Below the pieces are notes generated by a model, which was given only the letters and a program-made list of their open reading frames with translations, made no database searches and had not been told where the DNA came from. Shown here piece after piece: positions 1 through 5,489 of a stretch of DNA of 8,691 nt (within the stretch, counting starts at the first letter, position 1; each line of letters opens with the position of its first letter). Source of the stretch: an uncultured Pseudorhodobacter sp. (GTDB lineage: Bacteria > Pseudomonadota > Alphaproteobacteria > Rhodobacterales > Rhodobacteraceae); the NCBI GenBank assembly GCA_945957495.1, contig CAMFLG010000108.1, forward strand, positions 1 through 8,691, given 5' to 3'. Made by a program: the position numbers and the translations under genes.

Positions 1-31
1 CGGGTATTTTAGAACAGGTGAACGCAATTTT
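1..31 (+). repeat. Partial copy of an intergenic repeat, cut by the window edge
   Basis: Positions 4-31 align without gaps to 4916-4943. About 20 of 28 bases are identical, with a shared GTATTT block, a TGAA core and a GCAA/TTT end. The larger copy at 4869-4943 carries hairpins on its left side; the matching part here would lie outside the window. Both copies have the same orientation and both lie just past the 3' end of a gene (here the minus-strand TerB-like gene, which stops at 68). The rest of the stretch to position 67 is AT-rich compared with the window and contains the 8-base palindrome CAAATTTG at 35-42; I see no gene in it. The match is short and degenerate, so homology is likely rather than certain. 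Confidence 0.5.
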
Positions 32-67
32 GGGCAAATTTGACGCGAATGCCGATCAATTCGCCGG

Positions 68-496
68 TCAATCCTCGGGGCGCAGGTGGCGCACGCGGGC
101 GCCCCATTCGATGGCGGCGGCGTGCAAACGGTCGATATCAAGCTCCTCGCGCACCTCTTCCAACATGCGCAGTTCCACCTGACGCAGGTTGCCATCGGCT
201 GCGGCCACATCGCAGGCCAGCGCATAGGCGGTTTCGTTAAGACGTTCGGGCAGCGCGTGGCGGATCAGGCCGAACAGGGCGGCAAGGCCGTCTTCCTCTT
301 CGAACAGGTCAAACACGGTTTGCGCCACGACACGGATGCGGTCGGGATCATAGGCGGCGAACACCGGCATGTGGTTGACCATACGCTGGATCGCCACCAG
401 TTCCGGCGTGCGCATCTGTTCGTCCGAGGCAGAGACAGCGATCATCACCGCGACAAGCGCGTCTTGCGGGGAAAGCGAGGCGGGGCGGTGCGGCAC
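68..496 (-). CDS. TerB-family (tellurite resistance-like) protein
   Basis: A small, mostly helical, probably cytoplasmic protein of 142 aa. After a short N-terminal stretch it has the pattern of the TerB/DjlA-like helical fold: SPQDALVAVMIAVSASDEQM, later an acidic FEEEDG segment, then YALACDVAAADGNLRQVE, in which the acidic AAADG-x-E type motif resembles the metal-binding motif of TerB proteins. The family is named for tellurite resistance, but stand-alone chromosomal members are of unknown function and nothing here links it to tellurium. The start is the GTG at 496, chosen because AGGAG (505-509) lies 8 nt upstream. An ATG at 577 would add 27 low-complexity Pro/Ala/Ser/Gln residues, would overlap both promoter candidates, and has no clear ribosome site. 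It is divergent from lysK. Family call fairly sure; role unknown. Confidence 0.85.
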   Translation of the reverse strand: MPHRPASLSPQDALVAVMIAVSASDEQMRTPELVAIQRMVNHMPVFAAYDPDRIRVVAQTVFDLFEEEDGLAALFGLIRHALPERLNETAYALACDVAAADGNLRQVELRMLEEVREELDIDRLHAAAIEWGARVRHLRPED

Positions 497-523
497 TTTG
501 GAAACTCCTGTCTGTTGCGGTGC

Positions 524-552
524 AGAATATTGACCTGAAGCGGGCGCGGCAA
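524..552 (-). promoter_or_regulatory. Candidate sigma-70 promoter for the TerB-like gene
   Basis: Read on the minus strand: a -35 box TTGCCG (547-552), a 17-nt spacer and a -10 box TATTCT (524-529), each matching 4 of 6 consensus bases. Transcription would begin near 517, leaving a leader of about 20 nt that contains the AGGAG ribosome site and the GTG start at 496. This fits the shorter gene model. It overlaps the lysK promoter candidate almost completely. Prediction from sequence only. Confidence 0.45.
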
Positions 553-558
553 TAGAGG
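530..558 (+). promoter_or_regulatory. Candidate sigma-70 promoter for lysK
   Basis: A -35 box TTGACC (530-535; 5 of 6 consensus bases), a 17-nt spacer and a weak -10 box TAGAGG (553-558; 3 of 6). Transcription would begin near 565, giving a leader of about 42 nt with a hairpin at its 5' end. The box positions interleave with the opposing TerB-like promoter, so polymerase could occupy only one of the two at a time. The weak -10 limits confidence. Confidence 0.45.
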
Positions 559-567
559 AAGGGGCCT

Positions 568-588
568 GCGGAAACATCGGGTTTCCGC
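568..588 (+). promoter_or_regulatory. Perfect inverted repeat / leader hairpin before lysK
   Basis: GCGGAAAC (568-575) and GTTTCCGC (581-588) form a perfect 8-bp stem around the 5-nt loop ATCGG. It sits 5 nt before the GGAGG ribosome site of lysK and, if the promoter call is right, at the extreme 5' end of the lysK mRNA. It could stabilise the message, tune ribosome access or be a protein-binding dyad. No T-run follows, so it is not an intrinsic terminator. The structure is seen in the sequence; its role is inference. Confidence 0.5.
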
Positions 589-593
589 GCGAT

Positions 594-598
594 GGAGG
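594..598 (+). promoter_or_regulatory. lysK ribosome binding site (decides the start)
   Basis: GGAGG lies 8 nt before the ATG at 607. An in-frame ATG at 592 overlaps this site and has only hairpin sequence upstream of it, so 607 is preferred. Confidence 0.85.
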
Positions 599-606
599 TT
601 AAAGCG

Positions 607-2190
607 ATGTCCGCTTTGCGCGATGCTGGGATGAAATCGAAAGCTTGGCCCTTTGAAGAGGCCCGCGCACTGCTGAAACGCTATGAAAAGATGGCGCCGG
701 AAAAGGGCTATGTGCTGTTTGAAACCGGCTATGGCCCGTCGGGCCTGCCGCATATCGGCACCTTTGGCGAGGTGGCGCGCACCACGATGATCCGCCGCGC
801 CTTCGAGGCGATTTCGGATATTCCGACGCGGCTGATCTGCTTTTCCGACGATGTGGACGGTATGCGCAAGGTGCCGGAAAACGTGCCGCAGCAAGAGATG
901 TTGCGCCAGCACATGCAAAAGCCGCTGACCAGCGTTCCCGACCCTTACGGCGAGTACGAGAGCTTTGGTGCGCATAACAACGCCATGCTGCGGCGGTTTC
1001 TGGACACGTTCGGATTCCAGTATGAATTCATCAGCGCCACCGAGTTCTATAAGTCCGGGCGGTTCGACGACACGCTGAAGCTGGCGACCGAACGCTATGA
1101 CGCGATCATGAAGATCATGCTGGCCAGCTTGCGCGATGAGCGGCAGCAGACCTATTCCTGTTTCCTGCCGATCCATCCCGAAACCGGGCGGGTGCTGTAT
1201 GTACCGATGAAGCATGTCGATGCGGTGAACCACACCATCACCTTTGACGATGAAGACGGGCGCGAATGGACGCTGCCGGTGACGGGCGGGCATGTGAAAC
1301 TGCAATGGAAGCCGGATTTCGGCGCCCGCTGGGCGGCGCTGGATGTGGATTTCGAGATGTATGGCAAAGACCATTCCACCAACACCCCGATCTATGACGG
1401 GATTTGCGAGGTGTTGGGCGGGCGCAAGCCGAACCACATGACCTATGAGTTGTTCCTGGATGATCAGGGCCAGAAGATTTCGAAATCCAAAGGCAATGGC
1501 CTGACGATTGACGAGTGGCTGACCTATGCCTCGACCGAATCGTTGTCCTATTTCATGTATCAAAAGCCCAAGACGGCGAAGCGGATGCATTTCGACGTGA
1601 TCCCGCGCGCGGTGGATGAGTACCATCAGCAACTGCGCGCCTATCCGACGCAGGACATTGACGCGCAGGTGTCGAACCCGGTCTGGCATATTCATCAGGG
1701 CAATCCGCCCGCCTCGCATATGGTGGTGCCGTTCTCGATGCTGCTGAACCTGGCGTCGGTGGCCGGGGCCAAGGATGCCAAGGGGCTGTGGGGCTTCATC
1801 AAACGCTATGCGCCCGAAGCCTCGCCCGAGGCCAACCCCGATCTGGATGCGGCGGCGGGATTTGCGGTGCGCTATTTCGCCGACAAGATCGCCCCGACCC
1901 GGGTGTTCCGTCTGCCCGACGACCGCGAACGCGCGGCGATGGAAGATCTGCGCGCGCGGCTGGCGGTTTGGCAGGGCGGCCTGGACGACGAGGCGCTGCA
2001 GTCGATGGTGTTTGCCGTCGGCAAGGACCACGGGTTCGAGCCGCTGCGCGACTGGTTCAAGGCGCTGTATGAGGTGCTGCTGGGCGCCAGCGACGGGCCG
2101 CGTTTTGGCGGGTTCATCGCACTTTATGGCATCGAGGAAAGCATCGCTTTGCTGGATCGCGGGCTGGCGGGGGAATTGGTGGCCGCCTGA
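607..2190 (+). CDS. lysK: Lysine--tRNA ligase, class I
   Basis: Cytoplasmic lysyl-tRNA synthetase that charges tRNA-Lys with lysine using ATP. It is the class I form, with a Rossmann catalytic core, typical of archaea and also of spirochaetes and alphaproteobacteria, rather than the class II LysS of most bacteria. The HIGH motif is HIGT (residues 49-52, after GPSGLP) and the KMSKS loop is KISKS (290-294, in QKISKSKGNG). The length of 527 aa fits the family, and the C-terminal third matches the helical anticodon-binding region. The start at 607 is set by GGAGG 8 nt upstream. It appears monocistronic: divergent from the TerB-like gene and convergent with the CHAD gene, with 54 nt between their stops. 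The leader hairpin is the only regulatory hint. The last few hundred bases are very GC-rich but the frame is intact. Confidence 0.97.
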   Translation: MSALRDAGMKSKAWPFEEARALLKRYEKMAPEKGYVLFETGYGPSGLPHIGTFGEVARTTMIRRAFEAISDIPTRLICFSDDVDGMRKVPENVPQQEMLRQHMQKPLTSVPDPYGEYESFGAHNNAMLRRFLDTFGFQYEFISATEFYKSGRFDDTLKLATERYDAIMKIMLASLRDERQQTYSCFLPIHPETGRVLYVPMKHVDAVNHTITFDDEDGREWTLPVTGGHVKLQWKPDFGARWAALDVDFEMYGKDHSTNTPIYDGICEVLGGRKPNHMTYELFLDDQGQKISKSKGNGLTIDEWLTYASTESLSYFMYQKPKTAKRMHFDVIPRAVDEYHQQLRAYPTQDIDAQVSNPVWHIHQGNPPASHMVVPFSMLLNLASVAGAKDAKGLWGFIKRYAPEASPEANPDLDAAAGFAVRYFADKIAPTRVFRLPDDRERAAMEDLRARLAVWQGGLDDEALQSMVFAVGKDHGFEPLRDWFKALYEVLLGASDGPRFGGFIALYGIEESIALLDRGLAGELVAA

Positions 2191-2217
2191 GGCCACTCCG
2201 AAGCCTTGAACAAGATC

Positions 2218-2243
2218 GGCGACGCTGCGCAAGTGGCGTTGCC
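2218..2243 (+). terminator. Weak hairpin between lysK and the CHAD gene
   Basis: GGCGACGC (2218-2225) pairs with GCGTTGCC (2236-2243), including one G-U pair, around a 10-nt loop. The wobble pair forms only in the plus-strand transcript, which favours lysK. No T-run follows, so intrinsic termination would be weak. It is the only stem I see in the 54-nt convergent gap. Confidence 0.35.
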
Positions 2244-2244
2244 C

Positions 2245-3111
2245 TCAGGTTGATCGCCAGACCTGCCACCAGACGCGCCAGCGGTCTGCCAGCGCCTGCG
2301 GTTCATCGGCAAACAGGCGGCGTGACAGCGGATGCGCCTTGGCCAACAGCGCGTTCTGCCGCGCCTTGCCCGCCTTCAGAATCGCCGCCGCCGCGCGCCC
2401 GTTCGGCAGGCGGGTGACAAGCATCGAGATATCCTGATATTCGCCCAGCATGTCGCCCAAGGCGCCCGCCGCCGCCACCTGCGGGTGCATCATGTCGGGC
2501 CAGATCGGTGCCAGAAACCGCGCCTGATGCCAGTGGTCCTTTACCCGTTTGCGCCAGTCATGCACGATGTCTGCCCCCGGTTCGGTGCGGGCGGCCAGCT
2601 CATCGGCCCGCGCCGCCTTCAGACAGCGGGTCAGCCCCTGTTCCAGCGCGTCAAAGCCCTGCCGCCTGATCTTCCAATCGGGCACCTCGGATTGCAGGGC
2701 GGTGAGGCGGGCGGCGAAGGCATCAAGTTGCTGCGCCAGAAGTTCCGGGGCAAGCGCGGCCTGCAAGCGCGCCTCGAACCTGGCGCGCAGCGGGGCGGCC
2801 TTATCAGCGTCACCTTCCTTTGCCAGCGCATCAAAGGTCCAGAGTGCCACCTGAGCATCGCGCAGCGCGGCAATCTCGCGCGCGGCGTCGCGCAGGGCGG
2901 CATTTGTGGCCGCATAGGCGGGAAACACCGGGCGCACCAGCCGGATCAGGCCGCGCAGATGCTTGACCGCCTTGCGGGCCTGATGCACCCGATCCGCCAG
3001 CGCCACATCGGTTTTCGGCAGCACGGACAGGGCTGCGGCGAACTCATCCGCCGCGACCCGCCGGATGGCGGCGGGAACATGCGCATCGTCTTTGCGGATC
3101 GCATAGGTCAA
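2245..3111 (-). CDS. CHAD domain-containing protein
   Basis: A 288-aa protein made almost entirely of one CHAD (conserved histidine alpha-helical) domain, two related helical bundles rich in His, Arg and Lys. The first-half signature is VHQARKAVKHLRGLIRLVRP (residues 42-61); the second-half one is HDWRKRVKDHWHQARF (184-199) followed by LGDMLGEYQD (218-227). CHAD proteins are known to bind inorganic polyphosphate, and some locate to polyphosphate granules; that role here is inference. Many CHAD domains are fused to a CYTH triphosphatase domain; this one is not. The start is a TTG at 3111 with GGAGA 6 nt upstream, and there is no in-frame ATG near the N-terminus. It lies 85 nt downstream of mog on the same strand, so it could be co-transcribed; a TATACC-like sequence in the gap is too poorly spaced to call a promoter. 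Confidence 0.92.
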   Translation of the reverse strand: MTYAIRKDDAHVPAAIRRVAADEFAAALSVLPKTDVALADRVHQARKAVKHLRGLIRLVRPVFPAYAATNAALRDAAREIAALRDAQVALWTFDALAKEGDADKAAPLRARFEARLQAALAPELLAQQLDAFAARLTALQSEVPDWKIRRQGFDALEQGLTRCLKAARADELAARTEPGADIVHDWRKRVKDHWHQARFLAPIWPDMMHPQVAAAGALGDMLGEYQDISMLVTRLPNGRAAAAILKAGKARQNALLAKAHPLSRRLFADEPQALADRWRVWWQVWRST

Positions 3112-3117
3112 GACGGG

Positions 3118-3122
3118 TCTCC
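3118..3122 (-). promoter_or_regulatory. Ribosome binding site of the CHAD gene (supports TTG start)
   Basis: On the minus strand GGAGA lies 6 nt before TTG (3111-3109). The ATG nearby at 3104-3102 is out of frame. Confidence 0.75.
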
Positions 3123-3196
3123 GTTATACTGTCAGGCTATGCGAAAACCTTGCGCCGGTATAGCGGGGGAATGGGTTGGCAAATTGGCGCAGGGTG

Positions 3197-3721
3197 TCAG
3201 GCCTTGGGCCGGTGCGCCTTGATCAATGTGGAGTCAGTTTCAATCCGCGCGGCGCCGATCAGGTCAAGGCAATAGGGCACGGCGGCAAACACCGCCTCCA
3301 GACTGGTGGAAATCGCGTTCGGGCTGCCGGGCAAGGTGATGATCAACGTGCGGCCGCGCACGCCCGCGCCCTGCCGCGACAGGATGGCGGTGGCGACCAC
3401 GCGGCTGTTGGCGGCGCGCATCGCCTCGCCAAAACCCGGCAGATCAAAGCTGATCACATCGGCCACCGCCTCGGGGGTCTGATCGCGGGGCGAAGGGCCG
3501 GTGCCGCCGGTGGCCAGGATCAGATCGGCGCCCCAATTGTCGGCCAGATCGCGCAATTCCGCCGCCACTTCGGCGCGGCCATCCGGGGTGATCCGGCGCA
3601 GAACCTCGACCGGCGTGGTGATGGTGCGGCGCAGCCATTCCTCGCAGGCGGGGCCGCCGCGATCTTCGTATTCGCCCTTCGCGGCGCGGTCGGAAACGGT
3701 GAGAACGGCAATACGGGGCAT
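3197..3721 (-). CDS. mog: Molybdopterin adenylyltransferase
   Basis: Cytoplasmic enzyme of molybdenum cofactor synthesis. It adenylates molybdopterin, preparing the dithiolene for molybdate insertion by MoeA. The 174-aa protein is a single MoCF-binding domain close to E. coli MogA: IAVLTVSDRA at the N-terminus, TGGTG at 71-75, DLPGFGEAMR (93-102), TAILSRQ (111-117) and a C-terminal FAAVPYCLDL (145-154). Asp47 and Asp80 line up with the Asp49 and Asp82 pair reported as important in E. coli MogA. The start at 3721 has AAAGGAG with a 6-nt spacer; the frame stays open upstream to 3943, but that part lies inside and before rsgA and has no better ribosome site. It is divergent from rsgA, with the CHAD gene following on the same strand. 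MoaB is a close paralogue, but these motifs favour MogA. No other cofactor genes are in the window. Confidence 0.93.
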   Translation of the reverse strand: MPRIAVLTVSDRAAKGEYEDRGGPACEEWLRRTITTPVEVLRRITPDGRAEVAAELRDLADNWGADLILATGGTGPSPRDQTPEAVADVISFDLPGFGEAMRAANSRVVATAILSRQGAGVRGRTLIITLPGSPNAISTSLEAVFAAVPYCLDLIGAARIETDSTLIKAHRPKA

Positions 3722-3746
3722 GGTACACTCCTTTGCCACAGGCTTC

Positions 3747-3774
3747 GCGCCAATCGGCGCGGGGTTCAACCCCC
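3747..3774. promoter_or_regulatory. Two adjacent inverted repeats in the mog/rsgA divergent region
   Basis: The 120-nt gap between the mog and rsgA starts must hold both promoters. It contains GCGCC (3747-3751) with GGCGC (3756-3760) around AATC, followed directly by GGGGTT (3761-3766) with AACCCC (3768-3773) around one base. The second is too tight to fold as a full hairpin and looks more like an operator dyad. A TTGCTT at 3775-3780 and, on minus, a TTGAAC are possible -35 boxes but have poor -10 partners, so I do not call promoters. Confidence 0.3.
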
Positions 3775-3829
3775 TTGCTTGCCGCCCTGCCGGATCGGGC
3801 GTAGCTTGGGCGGCAGCTTTCCTGGCAAC

Positions 3830-3834
3830 AAAGG
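3830..3834 (+). promoter_or_regulatory. rsgA ribosome binding site (supports TTG start)
   Basis: AAAGG lies 7 nt before TTG at 3842. The next in-frame ATG would remove about 37 conserved N-terminal residues, and an earlier in-frame TTG at 3806 has a poorer site. Confidence 0.6.
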
Positions 3835-3841
3835 CCAATCC

Positions 3842-4855
3842 TTGCAGAAATCCCTTGCCGATCTTGGCTGGACGACCCATTTCGCCGACCAGATCGGCCC
3901 CGACGATGCCGGGCTGACCCCGGCGCGGCTGGCACTGTTGCACCGGGGGCGGATGGATGTGCTGACCGAAGGCGGCCCGGCAGAGCTGATCTGCCCGCCG
4001 AACATGGCGGTTTCAACGCTGGCGGTGGGCGATTGGGTGCTGGGCGATGGCGCGCGCGTGGTGCGGCTGTTGCAGCGTCACAGCCTGTTGCAGCGCCGCG
4101 CGGCGGGCACGGGGACCGAGACGCAACTGATCGCGGCCAATGTCGATACGATGTTCATCGTGTCCTCCTGCAACGCCGATTTCAACGAAGGCCGGTTGGA
4201 ACGCTATCTGGTCCTGGCACATGCGGCGGGGATCGAGCCGGTGGTGGTGCTGACCAAGGCCGATCAGGCCGACCCCGCGCCCTATGTGGAGGCCGCCCGC
4301 GCGCTGTCGCAGGATCTGGCGGTGCTGGCGGTGAATGCCAAAGATCCGACGGTGGCCGCGGCCTTGGCGCGCTGGTGTTCCGCGGGGCAAACGGTGGTGT
4401 TGCTGGGATCATCCGGCGTGGGAAAATCGACGCTGGCCAATGCCTTGGCGGGCGCCAATCTGGCGACGGGCGATATTCGCGAGGATGACGCCAAGGGGCG
4501 GCATACAACGACGGCGCGCTTTTTGCTGCCGATTCCGCAGGGCGGCTGGCTGATCGACACGCCCGGCGTGCGCGAATTGCAACTGACCGATGTGGCAGAG
4601 GGCATCGGAATTTTATTCTCGGACCTTGCCGAACTGGCAACGCAGTGCCGGTTCCGCGATTGTCAGCATGGGGTGGAACCCGGCTGCGCGGTACAGGCGG
4701 CGATTGCGGCGGGTACGATCGACCCCGCCCGCCTGCCCCGCTGGCGCAAGCTGGTGGCGGAAGAACAGGCCAATTCCGGCGCGATGGCGATGGCAAAGAC
4801 ACGGGCGGCGGGGAAATTTACCAAGAAGTCGGCGGCCAAACGCCGGTTCAACTGA
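3842..4855 (+). CDS. rsgA: Small ribosomal subunit biogenesis GTPase RsgA
   Basis: A circularly permuted GTPase that binds the 30S subunit late in assembly and releases maturation factors such as RbfA when GTP is hydrolysed. With the TTG start it is 337 aa, close to the family norm. An N-terminal OB-fold region (about 30-100) precedes the GTPase motifs in permuted order: G4 TKAD (138-141), G1 P-loop GSSGVGKST (189-197), G2 GRHTTT (219-224) and G3 DTPG (239-242). The C-terminal zinc knuckle is Cys269, Cys274, His276 and Cys282 (C-x4-C-x-H-x5-C). The C-terminal tail is rich in Lys and Arg, as expected for rRNA contact. The frame is open for hundreds of bases upstream, but that stretch is antisense to mog. 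It is divergent from mog and convergent with the phosphatase gene. Function certain; exact start less so. Confidence 0.95.
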   Translation: MQKSLADLGWTTHFADQIGPDDAGLTPARLALLHRGRMDVLTEGGPAELICPPNMAVSTLAVGDWVLGDGARVVRLLQRHSLLQRRAAGTGTETQLIAANVDTMFIVSSCNADFNEGRLERYLVLAHAAGIEPVVVLTKADQADPAPYVEAARALSQDLAVLAVNAKDPTVAAALARWCSAGQTVVLLGSSGVGKSTLANALAGANLATGDIREDDAKGRHTTTARFLLPIPQGGWLIDTPGVRELQLTDVAEGIGILFSDLAELATQCRFRDCQHGVEPGCAVQAAIAAGTIDPARLPRWRKLVAEEQANSGAMAMAKTRAAGKFTKKSAAKRRFN

Positions 4856-4868
4856 AATGTTGCAACGA

Positions 4869-4943
4869 CGGGGGCTTTGCGCCCCCGCGCGCCCTTCGGG
4901 CGCTGCCCCCGCAGAGTATTTCTGCCAAGATGAAGGCAAATTT
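4869..4943 (+). repeat. Multi-hairpin intergenic repeat between convergent genes
   Basis: Three stems follow one another. CGGGGGC (4869-4875) pairs with GCCCCCG (4881-4887), 7 bp with loop TTTGC. GCGCCC (4889-4894) pairs with GGGCGC (4898-4903), 6 bp with loop TTC. GCAGA (4911-4915) pairs with TCTGC (4921-4925), 5 bp with loop GTATT. The tail AAGATGAAGGCAAATTTT follows. A second GCCCCC at 4905-4910 could pair with the same GGGGGC, enclosing the middle hairpin, so two folds compete. The element fills the gap between the stops of rsgA and the phosphatase gene and may terminate or stabilise both messages, though no T-run follows the GC stems. The right half recurs at 4-31. From memory, similar elements are common at Rhodobacteraceae gene ends; I could not check this. 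Confidence 0.7.
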
Positions 4944-5419
4944 TAATCAATTTGTCCGGGTTGAGTGGCCCAAAGCCGCTGCGCCTCTGTTTCCACGGCG
5001 CAGGGGCGGCGGGCGCGCAGACGGATCAGGGCGGCGCCCGCGTCTTCGCCCGCCTCGACCATCAGGCGCAGCACGATCATGCCAGAGCGGCCACACCCCC
5101 CCATGCAGTGCAACAGAACGCGGTCGCCATTGGCCAGTGCCTCATGGATCAAGGGTGACAGCGCGGGCCAGCCGGTTTCGGGCGTGCTGTAATCGGTGAT
5201 CGGGAAGGCCCGCCAAAGCGTGCCGTTCCGCGCCAGATCGGCGGGCAGATCGGGGGCTGTGGCCTCACGTTCGGCATGGGTGGTCAGGCTGATCACCAGC
5301 GCCGGGTGCCAGGCCAGAAGATCGGCCAGATCGCCCGCATAGTCGCCACCCCGCCCCGGCATCGGCGAAATCGCCAGCAGACCTGCGCCCAGATTGATTT
5401 CTGCGATTGTCAGACCCAT
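4943..5419 (-). CDS. Protein-tyrosine / dual-specificity phosphatase family protein
   Basis: A 158-aa cysteine-dependent phosphatase. The P-loop is HCMGGCGRSG, with His104, nucleophile Cys105 and phosphate-binding Arg111 (C-x5-R). It resembles the HC-x-GG-x-GRS loop of KAP/CDKN3-like enzymes more than low-molecular-weight PTPs. Asp76 in PITDYSTP is a reasonable candidate for the general acid. There is no signal peptide or membrane segment, so it is probably cytoplasmic. The substrate could be a phosphoprotein or a small phosphorylated molecule; nothing in the sequence decides. The start at 5419 has TGAGG with a 5-nt spacer. It is divergent from dnaX (70-nt gap) and converges on rsgA across the hairpin repeat. 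An extra Cys109 lies inside the P-loop. Superfamily sure; substrate and exact family unknown. Confidence 0.88.
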   Translation of the reverse strand: MGLTIAEINLGAGLLAISPMPGRGGDYAGDLADLLAWHPALVISLTTHAEREATAPDLPADLARNGTLWRAFPITDYSTPETGWPALSPLIHEALANGDRVLLHCMGGCGRSGMIVLRLMVEAGEDAGAALIRLRARRPCAVETEAQRLWATQPGQID

Positions 5420-5439
5420 CTGTGCCTCATCGGTTTACC

Positions 5440-5468
5440 TTGTCCGCTGCGCACCGTAGTCTTCTTAC
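5440..5468 (+). promoter_or_regulatory. Weak candidate promoter for dnaX-ybaB-recR
   Basis: TTGTCC (5440-5445), a 17-nt spacer and TCTTAC (5463-5468). The matches to consensus are 4 of 6 and 3 of 6. Transcription would begin near 5475, leaving a very short leader with the AAGG ribosome site at 5479-5482. It is the best pair I see in the 70-nt divergent gap, but weak. Confidence 0.3.
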
Positions 5469-5489
5469 ACCCGAATCCAAGGTTGCTTT

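Noticed and set aside
68..496. Tellurite resistance operon
   Set aside because: Only one small TerB-like protein is present, with no TerA/C/D/E/Z partners. The family name alone does not support a tellurium function.
445..2232. A 595-codon minus-strand open frame opposite lysK
   Set aside because: It is a composition shadow of lysK: low-complexity, His/Arg-rich, no recognisable motif, no ribosome site.
3123..3128. TATAAC on the minus strand as a -10 box for the CHAD gene
   Set aside because: It directly abuts the ribosome site, so transcription would begin after the GGAGA, and there is no good -35 box at the right distance.
2332..3222. A 296-codon plus-strand open frame opposite the CHAD gene
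   Set aside because: The translation is Arg/Gly/Gln-rich without motifs, while the minus strand encodes a clear CHAD domain with a good ribosome site.
3176..3841. In-frame upstream extension of rsgA, which would give a 559-aa fusion-like protein
   Set aside because: It lies antisense to mog and crosses the divergent promoter region. The residues look like shadow sequence, and RsgA proteins are about 340 aa.
3722..3943. N-terminal extension of mog by 74 residues
   Set aside because: The ATG at 3721 has an excellent AAAGGAG site and matches the MogA N-terminus. The extension overlaps the rsgA start and lacks family similarity.
4645..5199. Plus-strand open frame running from rsgA through the repeat into the phosphatase gene
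   Set aside because: It covers the C-terminus of rsgA in another frame, then the hairpin repeat and antisense phosphatase sequence, with no coherent domain.
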